From Oscillospiraceae bacterium (GTDB taxonomy: Bacteria > Bacillota > Clostridia > Oscillospirales > Acutalibacteraceae): a stretch of 64,000 bases of DNA. The position numbers were made by a program, and so were the translations under genes. Below the pieces are notes generated by a model, which made no database searches, had not been told where the DNA came from, and saw only the letters and a list, made by a program, of their open reading frames with translations. How positions within the stretch are numbered: the first letter of the stretch is position 1; every line of letters starts with the position of its first letter. Positions 1 to 9,676 of this stretch are shown here, in pieces. The stretch covers positions 1-64,000 of the forward strand of contig JAISGQ010000012.1 of NCBI GenBank assembly GCA_031262985.1, in the 5' to 3' direction.

Positions 1-84
1 AACAAAACAATGCAAGAAAAGCCCCAAAAAACCATATGCGAAAGCTTTTTCGCGCTTTTCTTTGTTGTTTTCTAAGTTAATTTA

Positions 85-370
85 GAATCGGACAGCGTCC
101 TAAGTCGCTCTCCGCAGAGAGCGAAACTCTCTTAGCGTTCAAAAACGCAGGAGGGGTAGGAAAAAATGTCCCTAAGGACATTTTTTCCGTAGGGGAACCC
201 TCGTCGGGGGTTTCCCTGTGTAGGTCGCCTTGCGACCTATAGGATTTTCTCAAATCCTCCTGTAATTAATGGCGAAGCACCTCTACGATTCAAAAACGCA
301 TGGAAGGGACTGAAACCCTCCGTCAAGGGTTCTCCTGTGCAGGTCGCCTTGCGACCTACTTATAGCTAAT
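85..370 (+). repeat. Multi-hairpin interspersed element, copy A (5' truncated, with extended tail module)
   Basis: ggac-agc-gtcc, tcgctctccgcagagagcga, aaaaaatgtccctaaggacatttttt, ggggaaccctcgtcgggggtttccc, taggtcgccttgcgaccta in series, then a second partial module ending caggtcgccttgcgacctacttatagctaa. Confidence 0.9.
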
Positions 371-399
371 AAAAGCACCTACACCTTTGTATGCTTCAA

Positions 400-1035
400 T
401 CAATTATCCGTCGTATCAATAACCACCCGGTTATCCTCAACAGCAATCCGCCCCTTGCAGAACAGCTCGACCGCCTTGGGCAGGAGCTGCCACTCCGCTT
501 CCTCCATCACTCGCCGCTGGAGGACCTCGGCGGTATCTCCCTGCCGTATCTCCACGGCTTTTTGCAGGATTATCGCGCCGCCGTCGGTGATTTCGTTGAC
601 GAAATGCACAGTCGCGCCAGTCACCTTAACGCCGTACTGCAAAGCCGCCTCATGCACCTTAAGCCCGTAGAAGCCCTTGCCGCAGAAGGAGGGGATAAGA
701 GAGGGGTGAACATTTATAATCTTATTCTCGTACCGCTTTGTCAGCTTACTGCCGAATATACTGAGGAATCCCGCCAGAACAACCAAATCGGCTTGGTACT
801 CCTCCAGCACACAAAGGAGGGCGTCATCAAACTCCTCAGCCGAGGAGTACTGCTTCCTGCTGACTACCTCTGTGGGAATACCGCTTACTGCCGCTCGTTC
901 AAGCGCGTACACATCGGGCTTGCTTGAGAGGACGCACACAATGCGACCTCCGCCGAGCTTGTCCTGCTTCTGTGCGTCAATCAGAGCCTGCAAATTAGTG
1001 CCTCCGCCCGATACGAGAACGACAATCCTCAGCAT
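400..1035 (-). CDS. purN: Phosphoribosylglycinamide formyltransferase
   Basis: MLRIVVLVSGGGTNLQALIDA start, NVHPSLIPSF and GATVHFVNEITDGGAII motifs; overlaps purM. Confidence 0.95.
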   Translation of the reverse strand: MLRIVVLVSGGGTNLQALIDAQKQDKLGGGRIVCVLSSKPDVYALERAAVSGIPTEVVSRKQYSSAEEFDDALLCVLEEYQADLVVLAGFLSIFGSKLTKRYENKIINVHPSLIPSFCGKGFYGLKVHEAALQYGVKVTGATVHFVNEITDGGAIILQKAVEIRQGDTAEVLQRRVMEEAEWQLLPKAVELFCKGRIAVEDNRVVIDTTDN

Positions 1036-2066
1036 ATGGAGACCCCGTCCGTGCCCTCTGTGACCTCGCCTATAACATACGCTCTCTCTCCGCTTTGGGT
1101 GAGATTTTCGATTACCTTGTCAACCTCCGTCTCAGGCACTGCCATGACAAGTCCCACGCCCATATTGAAGGTGTTGAACATATCGCGTTCTTCAATTCTG
1201 CCTATCTGGGCGATTACATTAAATATCGGCAGTACGTCAATGCTGCTCCTCACAACTCTCGCCATTTGGTTTTCGCCCAGCATACGCGGGATATTCTCGT
1301 AGAATCCGCCGCCTGTGATGTTCGCGATTCCGTGAATCTCACACGCCTCAATCGCCGAGAGGACGGGCTTTACATATATTTTGGTAGGAGTGATAAGCTC
1401 CTCGCCTATTGTCTTTCCGAGGTCATCGATATAAAAACGGATTTTCTCGTCGTTCACCCGAAGGACATGGCGGACAAGGGAGAATCCGTTGGAGTGCAGT
1501 CCCGAGGAGGCAACTCCTATGAGGACATCTCCAAGCTTTACGTTGCTCGAATCTATGAGCTTGGATTTTTCGCCCATACCGACACAGAAGCCCGCAAGAT
1601 CGTATTCGTCGGAGGGGTAGAAGCCCGGCATCTCCGCCGTTTCGCCGCCTATGAGGGCGCAGCCTGCCTGAACACAGCCTTCCGCCACTCCCGATACAAT
1701 CTCCGCCACACGCTCGGGATGATTTTTCCCTACTGCGAGATAATCGAGGAAAAACAGAGGACGCGCACCACTACAGGCAACGTCGTTTGCACACATGGCA
1801 ACGCAGTCGATACCGATTGTGTCGTGCTTGTTCATGAGGAAGGCAATCTTCAGCTTAGTGCCTACGCCGTCTGTTCCGGACACCAAAACAGGCTCTTTCA
1901 TTCCCGTAAAATCGGGCTGAAACAATCCTCCGAACCCGCCTATTCCCGAAACCACTCCGGGTATGGCAGTGCGTGCGACGTGCTTTTTGATAAGCTCCAC
2001 CGACTTGTACCCTGCGGTAACATCGACTCCCGCATCCTTGTAACTGTTACTGTAGCTGTTCATCAA
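1029..2066 (-). CDS. purM: Phosphoribosylformylglycinamidine cyclo-ligase (AIR synthetase)
   Basis: YKDAGVDVTAGYKSVELIK, VSGTDGVGTKLKIA, GGETAEMPGFY motifs. Confidence 0.96.
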   Translation of the reverse strand: MMNSYSNSYKDAGVDVTAGYKSVELIKKHVARTAIPGVVSGIGGFGGLFQPDFTGMKEPVLVSGTDGVGTKLKIAFLMNKHDTIGIDCVAMCANDVACSGARPLFFLDYLAVGKNHPERVAEIVSGVAEGCVQAGCALIGGETAEMPGFYPSDEYDLAGFCVGMGEKSKLIDSSNVKLGDVLIGVASSGLHSNGFSLVRHVLRVNDEKIRFYIDDLGKTIGEELITPTKIYVKPVLSAIEACEIHGIANITGGGFYENIPRMLGENQMARVVRSSIDVLPIFNVIAQIGRIEERDMFNTFNMGVGLVMAVPETEVDKVIENLTQSGERAYVIGEVTEGTDGVSIC

Positions 2067-2117
2067 ACAAAAACCTCCAAATTTCAGTAGGGTAATTCTA
2101 TAAAAATGCCGTGGATT

Positions 2118-2630
2118 TTAGCCCTGCACAGACTTCATCTTCTCCATGACAGCGAGGTCCTTCTTCTCGACTTCCTCAGCCATGGCGCGTTTCATTTCAG
2201 AAAGCTTGTCCGCAAGCTCATCATCCGAAACCGACAGAATCTCGAGAGCGAGGAGTGCCGCGTTCTTCGCGCCGTCTATGGCGACTGTAGCTACGGGAAT
2301 CCCGCTCGGCATCTGCACTGTGGCGAGAAGCGCGTCCAGTCCGTCGAGGGTGGAGGACTTAACGGGTATTCCGATAACCGGAAGGGTGGTATGCGCGGCG
2401 ATTACTCCCGCTAAGTGAGCGGCTTTTCCCGCCGCCGCAATGATAACTCCGAATCCGTTATCCCGAGCAGAGGAGGCGAACTCAGCGGTTTTTTCGGGAG
2501 TTCTGTGAGCGGACATCACTCTAACCTCAGTCTCAATACCGAAGCTTTTGAGCGTGTGAACAGCAGGTTCAACTATAGGTAAATCGCTGTCACTGCCCAT
2601 AATAACCGCCACTTTTTTTGTCTCAGCCAT
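2118..2630 (-). CDS. purE: 5-(carboxyamino)imidazole ribonucleotide mutase
   Basis: [58 protein letters not shown]. Confidence 0.96.
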   Translation of the reverse strand: MAETKKVAVIMGSDSDLPIVEPAVHTLKSFGIETEVRVMSAHRTPEKTAEFASSARDNGFGVIIAAAGKAAHLAGVIAAHTTLPVIGIPVKSSTLDGLDALLATVQMPSGIPVATVAIDGAKNAALLALEILSVSDDELADKLSEMKRAMAEEVEKKDLAVMEKMKSVQG

Positions 2631-2837
2631 CTTTATACACTCCTATTATAAATTTACATCATATTTATACCATGTTATTTTATGATATATAGGGAAAAAT
2701 TGCAAGTGCAAACATCAAATTTGTACATATATCGGTATATGGAGAGGATTTATACCTATATTTTGTGTAATTTTAAGGTGAGTATTTTACCCTGTGTCAA
2801 CAGACCCTAATACTGCTCCGCCGAGTGCGGGTAGTGT

Positions 2838-2882
2838 AAGCAGTATTAGAAAAAGGATTTACCGACAGTCATTTGAGAGTAT
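2838..2882 (-). terminator. Intrinsic terminator downstream of pfkA
   Basis: On the minus strand accggcagtcattggatactctcaaatgactgtcggt followed by aaatcctttttc. Confidence 0.7.
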
Positions 2883-2924
2883 CCAATGACTGCCGGTAAT
2901 TTCCTTAACTGTGTAGTATCTCGA

Positions 2925-3896
2925 TTAAATCGAAACGGCGTTGGCTATTTCATATGTTTTCTCGTCGAAGGGCTTATGCAGGGGACTTCCCTTCTTCAAC
3001 GCCTCTTCAATGTCGTAGTCGGTGATTTTCTCGTCCTTCATGACAACTACGCGGCAGGTAGCCCCCGCGAGGAGAAGCTCAACGGCGTGATAGCCCATCT
3101 GTGTCGCCACAACTCTGTCGCGAACGGTGGGAGAGCCACCTCTCTGCACGTGACCGAGTACCGTAGCTCTCGACTCAATGCCGGTTTTAGCCTCTATATA
3201 TTTCGCCTTTTCCTCAACTCCGCCTACGCCCTCAGCGACGATTATGATGAAGTGCTTCTTTCCCTGCTCCTTGGTTTCGAGTATCTTAGCCACAACATCG
3301 TCTATGTCAAATTCCTTGTCCTCGGGTATGATGATAGAGGTAGCACCGCAGGCTACTCCTGTATTCAGTGCGAGGAAGCCGGCGTTTCTGCCCATGACCT
3401 CGACGATACTGCACCTGTCGTGCGACTGCGCGGTATCTCTTATGTTATCCACCATACGCATAGCTGTGTTCATAGCTGTGTCGAAGCCGATAGAGTACTC
3501 ACTGCACGCTATATCGTTGTCGATAGTGCCGGGAATACCTATGCAGTTGATTCCCTTCCTGCTCAAATCGAGAGCTCCTCTGAATGTGCCGTCTCCGCCG
3601 ATAGTGACAATTCCCTCTATGCCGAACTTTTTGCAGTGTTCGGCGGCGAGTGTCACTCCCTCGTCCTCGCGGAATTCGGCGCATCTTGCCGTGTACAGCT
3701 TTGTGCCGCCTGTCTGAATTATATCAGAGACGTCACGCACCTCCAGCTTCTTGAACTCCCCGCGGATAAGTCCGTTATAGCCTCTTTCTATGCCGTAGAC
3801 CTCCGCACCCTTATAAATAGCCGTTCTCACAACCGCTCTTATAGCCGCGTTCATTCCGGGAGCGTCTCCTCCGCTTGTAAGCACTGCAATTTTCAT
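2925..3896 (-). CDS. pfkA: 6-phosphofructokinase
   Basis: MKIAVLTSGGDAPGMNAAIRAVVRTA, GGDGTFRGA, GIPGTIDNDI; start placed at the internal Met with RBS ggaggac rather than the longer ORF start at 4025. Confidence 0.95.
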   Translation of the reverse strand: MKIAVLTSGGDAPGMNAAIRAVVRTAIYKGAEVYGIERGYNGLIRGEFKKLEVRDVSDIIQTGGTKLYTARCAEFREDEGVTLAAEHCKKFGIEGIVTIGGDGTFRGALDLSRKGINCIGIPGTIDNDIACSEYSIGFDTAMNTAMRMVDNIRDTAQSHDRCSIVEVMGRNAGFLALNTGVACGATSIIIPEDKEFDIDDVVAKILETKEQGKKHFIIIVAEGVGGVEEKAKYIEAKTGIESRATVLGHVQRGGSPTVRDRVVATQMGYHAVELLLAGATCRVVVMKDEKITDYDIEEALKKGSPLHKPFDEKTYEIANAVSI

Positions 3897-4190
3897 CTTC
3901 TTGTCCTCCAATTCAGCTTTTATATCTGTATTTTCATTTTGCAATGATTTGCTTTTATCTTTTTTAAGGAGTTTAAAACACATAGTATCGCACCTCCGAT
4001 TGTATCTCGAAAGATTATACAACATTTCAATCGTATTATCAATAAAAAAATTATGCGGGAGGAAAATTTTGTGTTATATCCCTTTGCACTTGTCCATATA
4101 CATTTGACAAGGGAGCTTCAACAAGTGCTTTGCACCCGAAATGGGTCATCCGAACCTGCTCCCCAAAACGTCAAAAAGGAGGGATATACA

Positions 4191-5189
4191 ATGATAAATA
4201 AGTTTAACGAGGTTCTGACGCAGACAGGAGAACGGCTGAAAGGGATTCTCACTCATTTAGACCCGCGCCTGAAGGACGACGCGCGGGAGATACGGCTGAG
4301 AGTAGGCAGTCCGATAGCTCTCACCTGCAAAAGCGGACAAATTATGCTGCATCAGTTTCCCCTCGCGGATAGGGAGTTAATCGACAGCGTTTACTGCAAT
4401 CTGTGCAAGTATTCGGTGTACAGCTGTCAGAATCAGATAACGGAGGGCTTCATCTCCCTTAGCGGAGGACACCGCGCGGGCATATGCGGAACTGCGGTGA
4501 CAGAAGGCGGCGCGATTACCGCCATTCGCGATATTACCTCTATCAACATAAGGATAGCGGGAGAATACATAGGCTGCTCGAATGAGATTATATGCACCGC
4601 CTTTTCGCACTCCGTGTGCGGACTTCTGCTGGCAGGCGCGCCCGCGACGGGAAAAACCACGCTGCTAAGAGACATAGCGCGGCAGCTCTCCGAACGAAAT
4701 ATGAGGGTGACGCTTATAGACGAGCGGGGAGAGCTTTCCGGCATAGCGGACGGCGTGATAGGCAGCAGCTTGGGCGACTGCTGCGACGTGTTCTTCGGCT
4801 ATCCCAAGGAGGAGGCAATCTTGCAGTCGATAAGATGTATGTCGCCTGAGGTCATTGTGTGCGATGAGATAGGCACGGAGAAAGAGGTCAGGGCTATCTC
4901 CTCCTGCATGAATTCGGGAGTATCGGTTATCTGCTCCGTACACGCGGGAGATGTGTACGAGCTTTCGAGGAAGCGGCAGGCTGTGGAAATACTTCTGACG
5001 GGAGCGATAGAGAAGGTGGCGATACTGCGGAAAAACGCCCCCGTCTGCACGCTGGACGCGGTAATAAATACAGAGGTGATTTTGAGTGAAATTAGCAGGA
5101 GCGATTATCATACTGATGGCGACCTCCTTAATAGGCTTGGGCATGAGGCAGGACATAAAAGGGCGGCTTATACTGCTCAGGCAAATTAA
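4191..5189 (+). CDS. spoIIIAA: Stage III sporulation protein AA (ATPase)
   Basis: GAPATGKTTLLRDIARQLS Walker A and TLIDERGEL; RBS aaaaaggaggg upstream of ATG; start of the spoIIIA gene series. Confidence 0.93.
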   Translation: MINKFNEVLTQTGERLKGILTHLDPRLKDDAREIRLRVGSPIALTCKSGQIMLHQFPLADRELIDSVYCNLCKYSVYSCQNQITEGFISLSGGHRAGICGTAVTEGGAITAIRDITSINIRIAGEYIGCSNEIICTAFSHSVCGLLLAGAPATGKTTLLRDIARQLSERNMRVTLIDERGELSGIADGVIGSSLGDCCDVFFGYPKEEAILQSIRCMSPEVIVCDEIGTEKEVRAISSCMNSGVSVICSVHAGDVYELSRKRQAVEILLTGAIEKVAILRKNAPVCTLDAVINTEVILSEISRSDYHTDGDLLNRLGHEAGHKRAAYTAQAN

Positions 5190-5574
5190 GAAAATGCTGT
5201 GCGACATAGAGGCGGAGATTAGCTTTCAGAGCACTCCCATAGGGCGGATAATCGCGAAACTGGCGAACGGGAGCGGCTGCTCGGTACTCTACGCGTGCAG
5301 GGATTTAATGCTAAAAGGCGAGCATTTCAAGGCGGCGTGGGAGACTGCACTCCTCGGCGACTGCACGCTTGACATGGCGTCGCGAGACAGGCTCATGCCC
5401 ATAGGGCAAATCGGGCTTTCCGACAAAGAGAGCCAGCTAAAGCAGATAGGCGAGCTTAAATACACGGTGGACGAAATGCTCCTTACGGCAGGCGAGGAGT
5501 TAGAGAGCAAGGGGAAGCTCATGGCTACCTGCGGCGTACTCTGCGGCATAGCTCTCATTATAATCATACTTTAG
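5086..5574 (+). CDS. spoIIIAB: Stage III sporulation protein AB
   Basis: Position in the spoIIIA series, N-terminal TM, R-L-I-L-L-R-Q-I-K-K-M-L-C-D-I-E-A-E-I pattern. Confidence 0.88.
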   Translation: MKLAGAIIILMATSLIGLGMRQDIKGRLILLRQIKKMLCDIEAEISFQSTPIGRIIAKLANGSGCSVLYACRDLMLKGEHFKAAWETALLGDCTLDMASRDRLMPIGQIGLSDKESQLKQIGELKYTVDEMLLTAGEELESKGKLMATCGVLCGIALIIIIL

Positions 5575-5617
5575 TACATAAAACCCTACAACAGAAAAAC
5601 GGGAGATGTGAAACAAC

Positions 5618-5812
5618 ATGAACATAGACTTTATTTTCAGAATAGCCGCGATAGGCATTGTCGTGGCGGTACTCAATCAGGTCCTCATACGCGCGGGGCG
5701 TGAGGAGCAGGCGACTATGACCACGCTTGCGGGGATAATTGTGGTACTGCTGATGGTAGTAGAGCAAATCGGGGATTTGTTCAGCACGGTTAAATCGGTG
5801 TTCGGACTATGA
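5618..5812 (+). CDS. spoIIIAC: Stage III sporulation protein AC
   Basis: 64-aa hydrophobic protein MNIDFIFRIAAIGIVVAVLNQVLIRAGREEQA in spoIIIA order. Confidence 0.92.
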   Translation: MNIDFIFRIAAIGIVVAVLNQVLIRAGREEQATMTTLAGIIVVLLMVVEQIGDLFSTVKSVFGL

Positions 5813-6195
5813 GCTTTACGGCGTTTGTCGCGTGCGGCTTGGTCATATGCGTACTCACGGTTACGGTAAAGCAGTACCGCCCCGAAATCGCCTCCGAGAT
5901 GTCGATAGCGGGAGGAATCCTTCTGTTTTCGGTACTGCTGGCGTGGCTTGTACCTCTCCTTGACGACTTGACGGAGATAGTATCCTCCCTCGACTCGTTC
6001 TCGCACCTGTCGGTTATCATCAAGGCGATAGGGATATGTCTTGTGGCACAGATTGCCTCTGATACCTGCAAGGATGCGGGGCAGCAGTCACTCGCGGCGA
6101 AGATTGATATAGGAGGGAAAATTGCTGTTTTGGCAGTGTCCTTCCCGCTGTTTAAGACACTGCTCGAGCTGGCGGCGGAGATAATTGAAATCTAA
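5809..6195 (+). CDS. spoIIIAD: Stage III sporulation protein AD
   Basis: Hydrophobic protein overlapping spoIIIAC by 4 nt; IAKAIGICLVAQIASDTCKDAGQ-like motif. Confidence 0.9.
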   Translation: MSFTAFVACGLVICVLTVTVKQYRPEIASEMSIAGGILLFSVLLAWLVPLLDDLTEIVSSLDSFSHLSVIIKAIGICLVAQIASDTCKDAGQQSLAAKIDIGGKIAVLAVSFPLFKTLLELAAEIIEI

Positions 6196-6203
6196 CACTA
6201 ACT

Positions 6204-6640
6204 TAAATCTGTTGCCAAGGAGTTAAAGTTTAGGTCAAGCCTTTTCAAAGGCTTGCGGGTTCTTAGGGTAGCACCCTAAGTCGCCATCCGCAGATGGCGA
6301 AATCCTTTATCGTCAGAAAAACGCAGGAGGGGTAGGATAAAATGTCCCTAAGGACATTTTTCCGTAGGGGAACCCTCGTCGGGGGTTCCCCTGTGTAGGT
6401 CGCCTTGCGACCTACTTATTACTGATACGACCCACTACTAACTGAAACACCGCCACCTGAATGGCGGTGGGGTTCGGCTGGCGGCTAAAGCCGCCTGAAG
6501 TCCCCTGTAGCCCCCTCCTGTAGCTGTCATGCTATTACGCAAGCCTTCTGGTATGCTATCAATACTATTCCCTGTGATATAACTTACCACAATCACAGTA
6601 GTCCCCCACCAAGCTTTACCTCCTTGGCAACAGATTTCAG
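6204..6640 (+). repeat. Multi-hairpin interspersed element, copy B, with terminal inverted repeats
   Basis: Core 6206-6424; left end aaatctgttgccaaggagttaaagttt mirrored by aagctttacctccttggcaacagattt at 6611-6637; extra hairpins caccgccacctgaatggcggtg and ggcggctaaagccgcc inside. Confidence 0.92.
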
Positions 6641-6704
6641 TTAATCCAACAACCCCTTCCCAAAGCATAGCACGTTTAAAAAAACACGAAAATGGTGAAA
6701 GACA

Positions 6705-7838
6705 GTGAAAAAATTAATTATCACCCTCCTCCTTATCTTCCTCCTCCCCGCCTCCGCGCAGGCGGCACAGAGTGAGGACAACTCCTACAAGGAGCTGTAC
6801 GAATCGAGCGGAGCGGCTTCGCTTGAGGAAAACATATCGAAGGAAACAGGAGAACTCATGGAAATGTCGGGCATAAGCTCCCCCGAATACGAGGGGATGA
6901 CAAGCCCCGACCTGTCGAAAATATTCACAGCTGTCGGAAGCTCCCTCAAGGAGCAGAGCAAGAACCCCTTGCAGGCGTGTCTGCTGATATTCCTCCTCAC
7001 AATAATCTGCGCGTTGGTAGGGGGAGTTAGCAATACGCTCGAGGATTCGTCCTCCGTTTCTACTGCGCGGGTGGCGAGCGTCTTAGCCGTGTCAATCGCC
7101 ATGATAAATCCTGTGTTGCAGTTCATAGGAAGCATAGGCAGGGCAATAGAGTACGGCAGTGCCTTCGAGAAAGCGTTTATCCCCGTTTTCGCCGGAATAA
7201 TGGTTTTCGGAGGACAGGCAGGCACTGCCGGCGGCTATGCTACGCTCAGTATGCTCTTTACGGAAATTTCAGCCGAGATACTCTCCTCCTTCCTACTCCC
7301 CGTGTTCAGGGTGATATTCGCCGTCTCCGTTGTCTCCTCCGTCTCGAACGCGGTGGACATAAGCTCGCTCACGGAGAGTGCGGACAAGGCGATGAAGTGG
7401 ATTTTAGGCTTCCTTTCGGTTATATTCGGCGCAGTGATGAGTATCTCAGGTATGGTTGCCGCCTCCGCCGACACAGTCGCCTCGAAGGCGGCTAAGTTCG
7501 CGGTATCAAGCTCAGTCCCCGTAATAGGAGGCTCGCTCGGAGACGCATTCTCCTCCCTACAAAGCTGTGTGGGGCTTCTCAAAAACTCCGTGGGAGCATT
7601 CGGGATTGTGGCGGTAGGCTTTACCTACCTGCCGGTAATATTGCAGGGGATAATGTGGTGCGTGGGGCTTAACCTCTGCGCCGGAGCAAGCGATATGCTG
7701 GCTGTTCCCGAAATATCAAAGCTCCTCAAATCGGCGGCGGGAGTAGTCTCCATGCTGCTGACCATATGTATATTTATGCTCACGATTCTCATAATGACGG
7801 CGGGTATCGTACTGACCTTGGGCAAAGGAGGTGCATAG
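6705..7838 (+). CDS. spoIIIAE: Stage III sporulation protein AE
   Basis: Signal peptide plus multi-TM protein, order within spoIIIA series, length 377 aa. Confidence 0.92.
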   Translation: MKKLIITLLLIFLLPASAQAAQSEDNSYKELYESSGAASLEENISKETGELMEMSGISSPEYEGMTSPDLSKIFTAVGSSLKEQSKNPLQACLLIFLLTIICALVGGVSNTLEDSSSVSTARVASVLAVSIAMINPVLQFIGSIGRAIEYGSAFEKAFIPVFAGIMVFGGQAGTAGGYATLSMLFTEISAEILSSFLLPVFRVIFAVSVVSSVSNAVDISSLTESADKAMKWILGFLSVIFGAVMSISGMVAASADTVASKAAKFAVSSSVPVIGGSLGDAFSSLQSCVGLLKNSVGAFGIVAVGFTYLPVILQGIMWCVGLNLCAGASDMLAVPEISKLLKSAAGVVSMLLTICIFMLTILIMTAGIVLTLGKGGA

Positions 7839-7841
7839 CAG

Positions 7842-8324
7842 ATGGAGGAGATTAAGCAGTTCGGCATAGCGGTATGCTCCGCGAGTATATTCTGCGCGGC
7901 GTTCGGGATACTCTTTCCGCAAAACGGATACCGAAAAATCCTCAAAATCGCGCTGGGAGTATTTTTTATCCTCACCATTTTGATACCCGCGAAAAACGCC
8001 GTATCGGCTATAGGGGAGATCGATTTTTCGGCGTATGAGAGCGACTACTCCTACGAGTACTACGCGAATGAGAACTCCCTCGGCGGCAAGGCGGCGGAGC
8101 TTATGAAGGGCTACACGGAAAACGCCGTAAGGCAGAGCTTATCGGAAATATCTGTCGAACCGCGGGAAATTGAAATAATTATGGATATAGACCGAAATGG
8201 CAGCATATCTATTGGACAGGTAATAGTAACTTTGTCCGAAAGCGATTACCCGAAGGGCGATGAAATTCAGTCTCTGCTGAAAAACAGACTGGGAATTACA
8301 GCAAGTATAAAAAACGGAGGATAG
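7842..8324 (+). CDS. spoIIIAF: Stage III sporulation protein AF
   Basis: Two N-terminal TM segments, position in operon, 160 aa. Confidence 0.88.
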   Translation: MEEIKQFGIAVCSASIFCAAFGILFPQNGYRKILKIALGVFFILTILIPAKNAVSAIGEIDFSAYESDYSYEYYANENSLGGKAAELMKGYTENAVRQSLSEISVEPREIEIIMDIDRNGSISIGQVIVTLSESDYPKGDEIQSLLKNRLGITASIKNGG

Positions 8325-8328
8325 AAAA

Positions 8329-8910
8329 GTGGACGCGTTAAAGAACATGAAAATCAATCTAAGCGGTATTTTGAGTAAGCAAAACAGAACGAAGCTGATA
8401 GTCTTGCTCTGCGTTGGAGTTATAGCACTGATATTTTTCGGCAGTCTCGGCGAAAAGGACGAAGGCAACAGCGTGGAGATAAACGAGGCGGCGGCGGAGC
8501 TGAGTACCGCGCAGTACGTTTCCACTCTCGAGCAGAAGGTGGCGGAACTTGTCTCCTCCATAAAAGGAGCTGGCAACGCAAAGGTCATGATAACGCTGCA
8601 AAACGGCGTGGAGTACATATACGCCGTTGAGGGCAAAAGCAACAACGACCTCTCCGAAAGCGTGGACGGCGGCACGGGCAAGCGAAGCTCTGACGAAAAG
8701 ACCGTGACGGAGGAAAAGCACATTATCGTCGAGGGAAAAAACGGTAAGGAAGCACTCATCCGAACTACCCTCCCTCCGTCTGTGGGCGGAGTTGTGATAG
8801 TGTGTTCCGGCGCGGACAGCGAGGTCGTTCGGGAGCGAATTATTGAGGCGGTTACAACCGCGCTTGGAATATCATCCAAGCGAGTTTGTGTGACATTATT
8901 GGCAAATTAA
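8329..8910 (+). CDS. spoIIIAG: Stage III sporulation protein AG
   Basis: YVSTLEQKVAELVSSIKGAGNAKVMITL and GGVVIVCSGADSEVVRERIIEAVTTALGISSKRVCV. Confidence 0.92.
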   Translation: MDALKNMKINLSGILSKQNRTKLIVLLCVGVIALIFFGSLGEKDEGNSVEINEAAAELSTAQYVSTLEQKVAELVSSIKGAGNAKVMITLQNGVEYIYAVEGKSNNDLSESVDGGTGKRSSDEKTVTEEKHIIVEGKNGKEALIRTTLPPSVGGVVIVCSGADSEVVRERIIEAVTTALGISSKRVCVTLLAN

Positions 8911-8932
8911 CAAATTGAACGGAGGAAAAATC

Positions 8933-9550
8933 ATGTTTAAAAGTAAAAAAAGACATCTCGTTTTGGCGGCACTGATACTGGCGTTGGGTACGGCTGTTTA
9001 TATGCAGTGGAAGTTCGCGCCTACCGAGGACTTTGTCACAGCGGGAAATGAGCTTTCCGCAAGCGCGCTGGGCGAGGCGTACCTCATATCGAACAGCCCG
9101 AGTGCCACCGACGGCGGCGAGGAGAACACACAGCCGAGCGAGGAGACGACAGGCGGCGATGGCAGCGTAACGGCGTCGGCGGGTGAATCCTACTTCGCGA
9201 AGGCTTTGGCTGAGAGGGAGAAGGCGCGAGAGGAAGCTACGGAAACTCTCAAGGATATTATCAATGACGCCTCCAAAAACGGCGTTGACAAGAATGACGC
9301 GGTGAGCAGAAGCGCGGTAATCGCACAGCAGATTAAGGACGAGAACGCCATTGAAACTCTCGTTAAGGCGAAGGGCTTCTCCGACTGCATTGCCATTGTG
9401 ACGGAAACCAATGTCAGCGTAATCATCCCGAATACCTCCCCGCTTGACGCGGCGCAGATTTCGATAATTACGGATATTGTCATCTCCCAGACCAATGTGT
9501 CCGCCTCCGGCATAAATATAGTTCAGCCTAAATTAAATACGGGAAATTAA
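8933..9550 (+). CDS. spoIIIAH: Stage III sporulation protein AH
   Basis: TM segment near N-terminus, S-Y-F-A-K-A-L-A-E-R-E-K-A-R-E-E-A motif, operon position. Confidence 0.9.
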   Translation: MFKSKKRHLVLAALILALGTAVYMQWKFAPTEDFVTAGNELSASALGEAYLISNSPSATDGGEENTQPSEETTGGDGSVTASAGESYFAKALAEREKAREEATETLKDIINDASKNGVDKNDAVSRSAVIAQQIKDENAIETLVKAKGFSDCIAIVTETNVSVIIPNTSPLDAAQISIITDIVISQTNVSASGINIVQPKLNTGN

Positions 9551-9613
9551 ATACAGTAAAACAGTTGTTTGAATATTCATAATGTGTTACAATATACATA
9601 ATGAATGTATAAA

Positions 9614-9656
9614 AGAAAAAGCTCTTTGCATTCGTGCAGAGAGCTTTATTTTGCGT
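9614..9656 (+). terminator. Intrinsic terminator between spoIIIAH and nusB
   Basis: aaagctctttgcattcgtgcagagagcttt followed by attttgcgttt. Confidence 0.6.
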
Positions 9657-9676
9657 TTGGCAAAGGAGTATTTATT

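Noticed and set aside
1095-2090. Long ORF on the opposite strand of purM (331 aa); similar long antisense ORFs at 2886-3947, 26399-27202 and 38251-39576
   Set aside because: Shadow ORFs opposite well-identified genes; no recognisable domains and no independent RBS.
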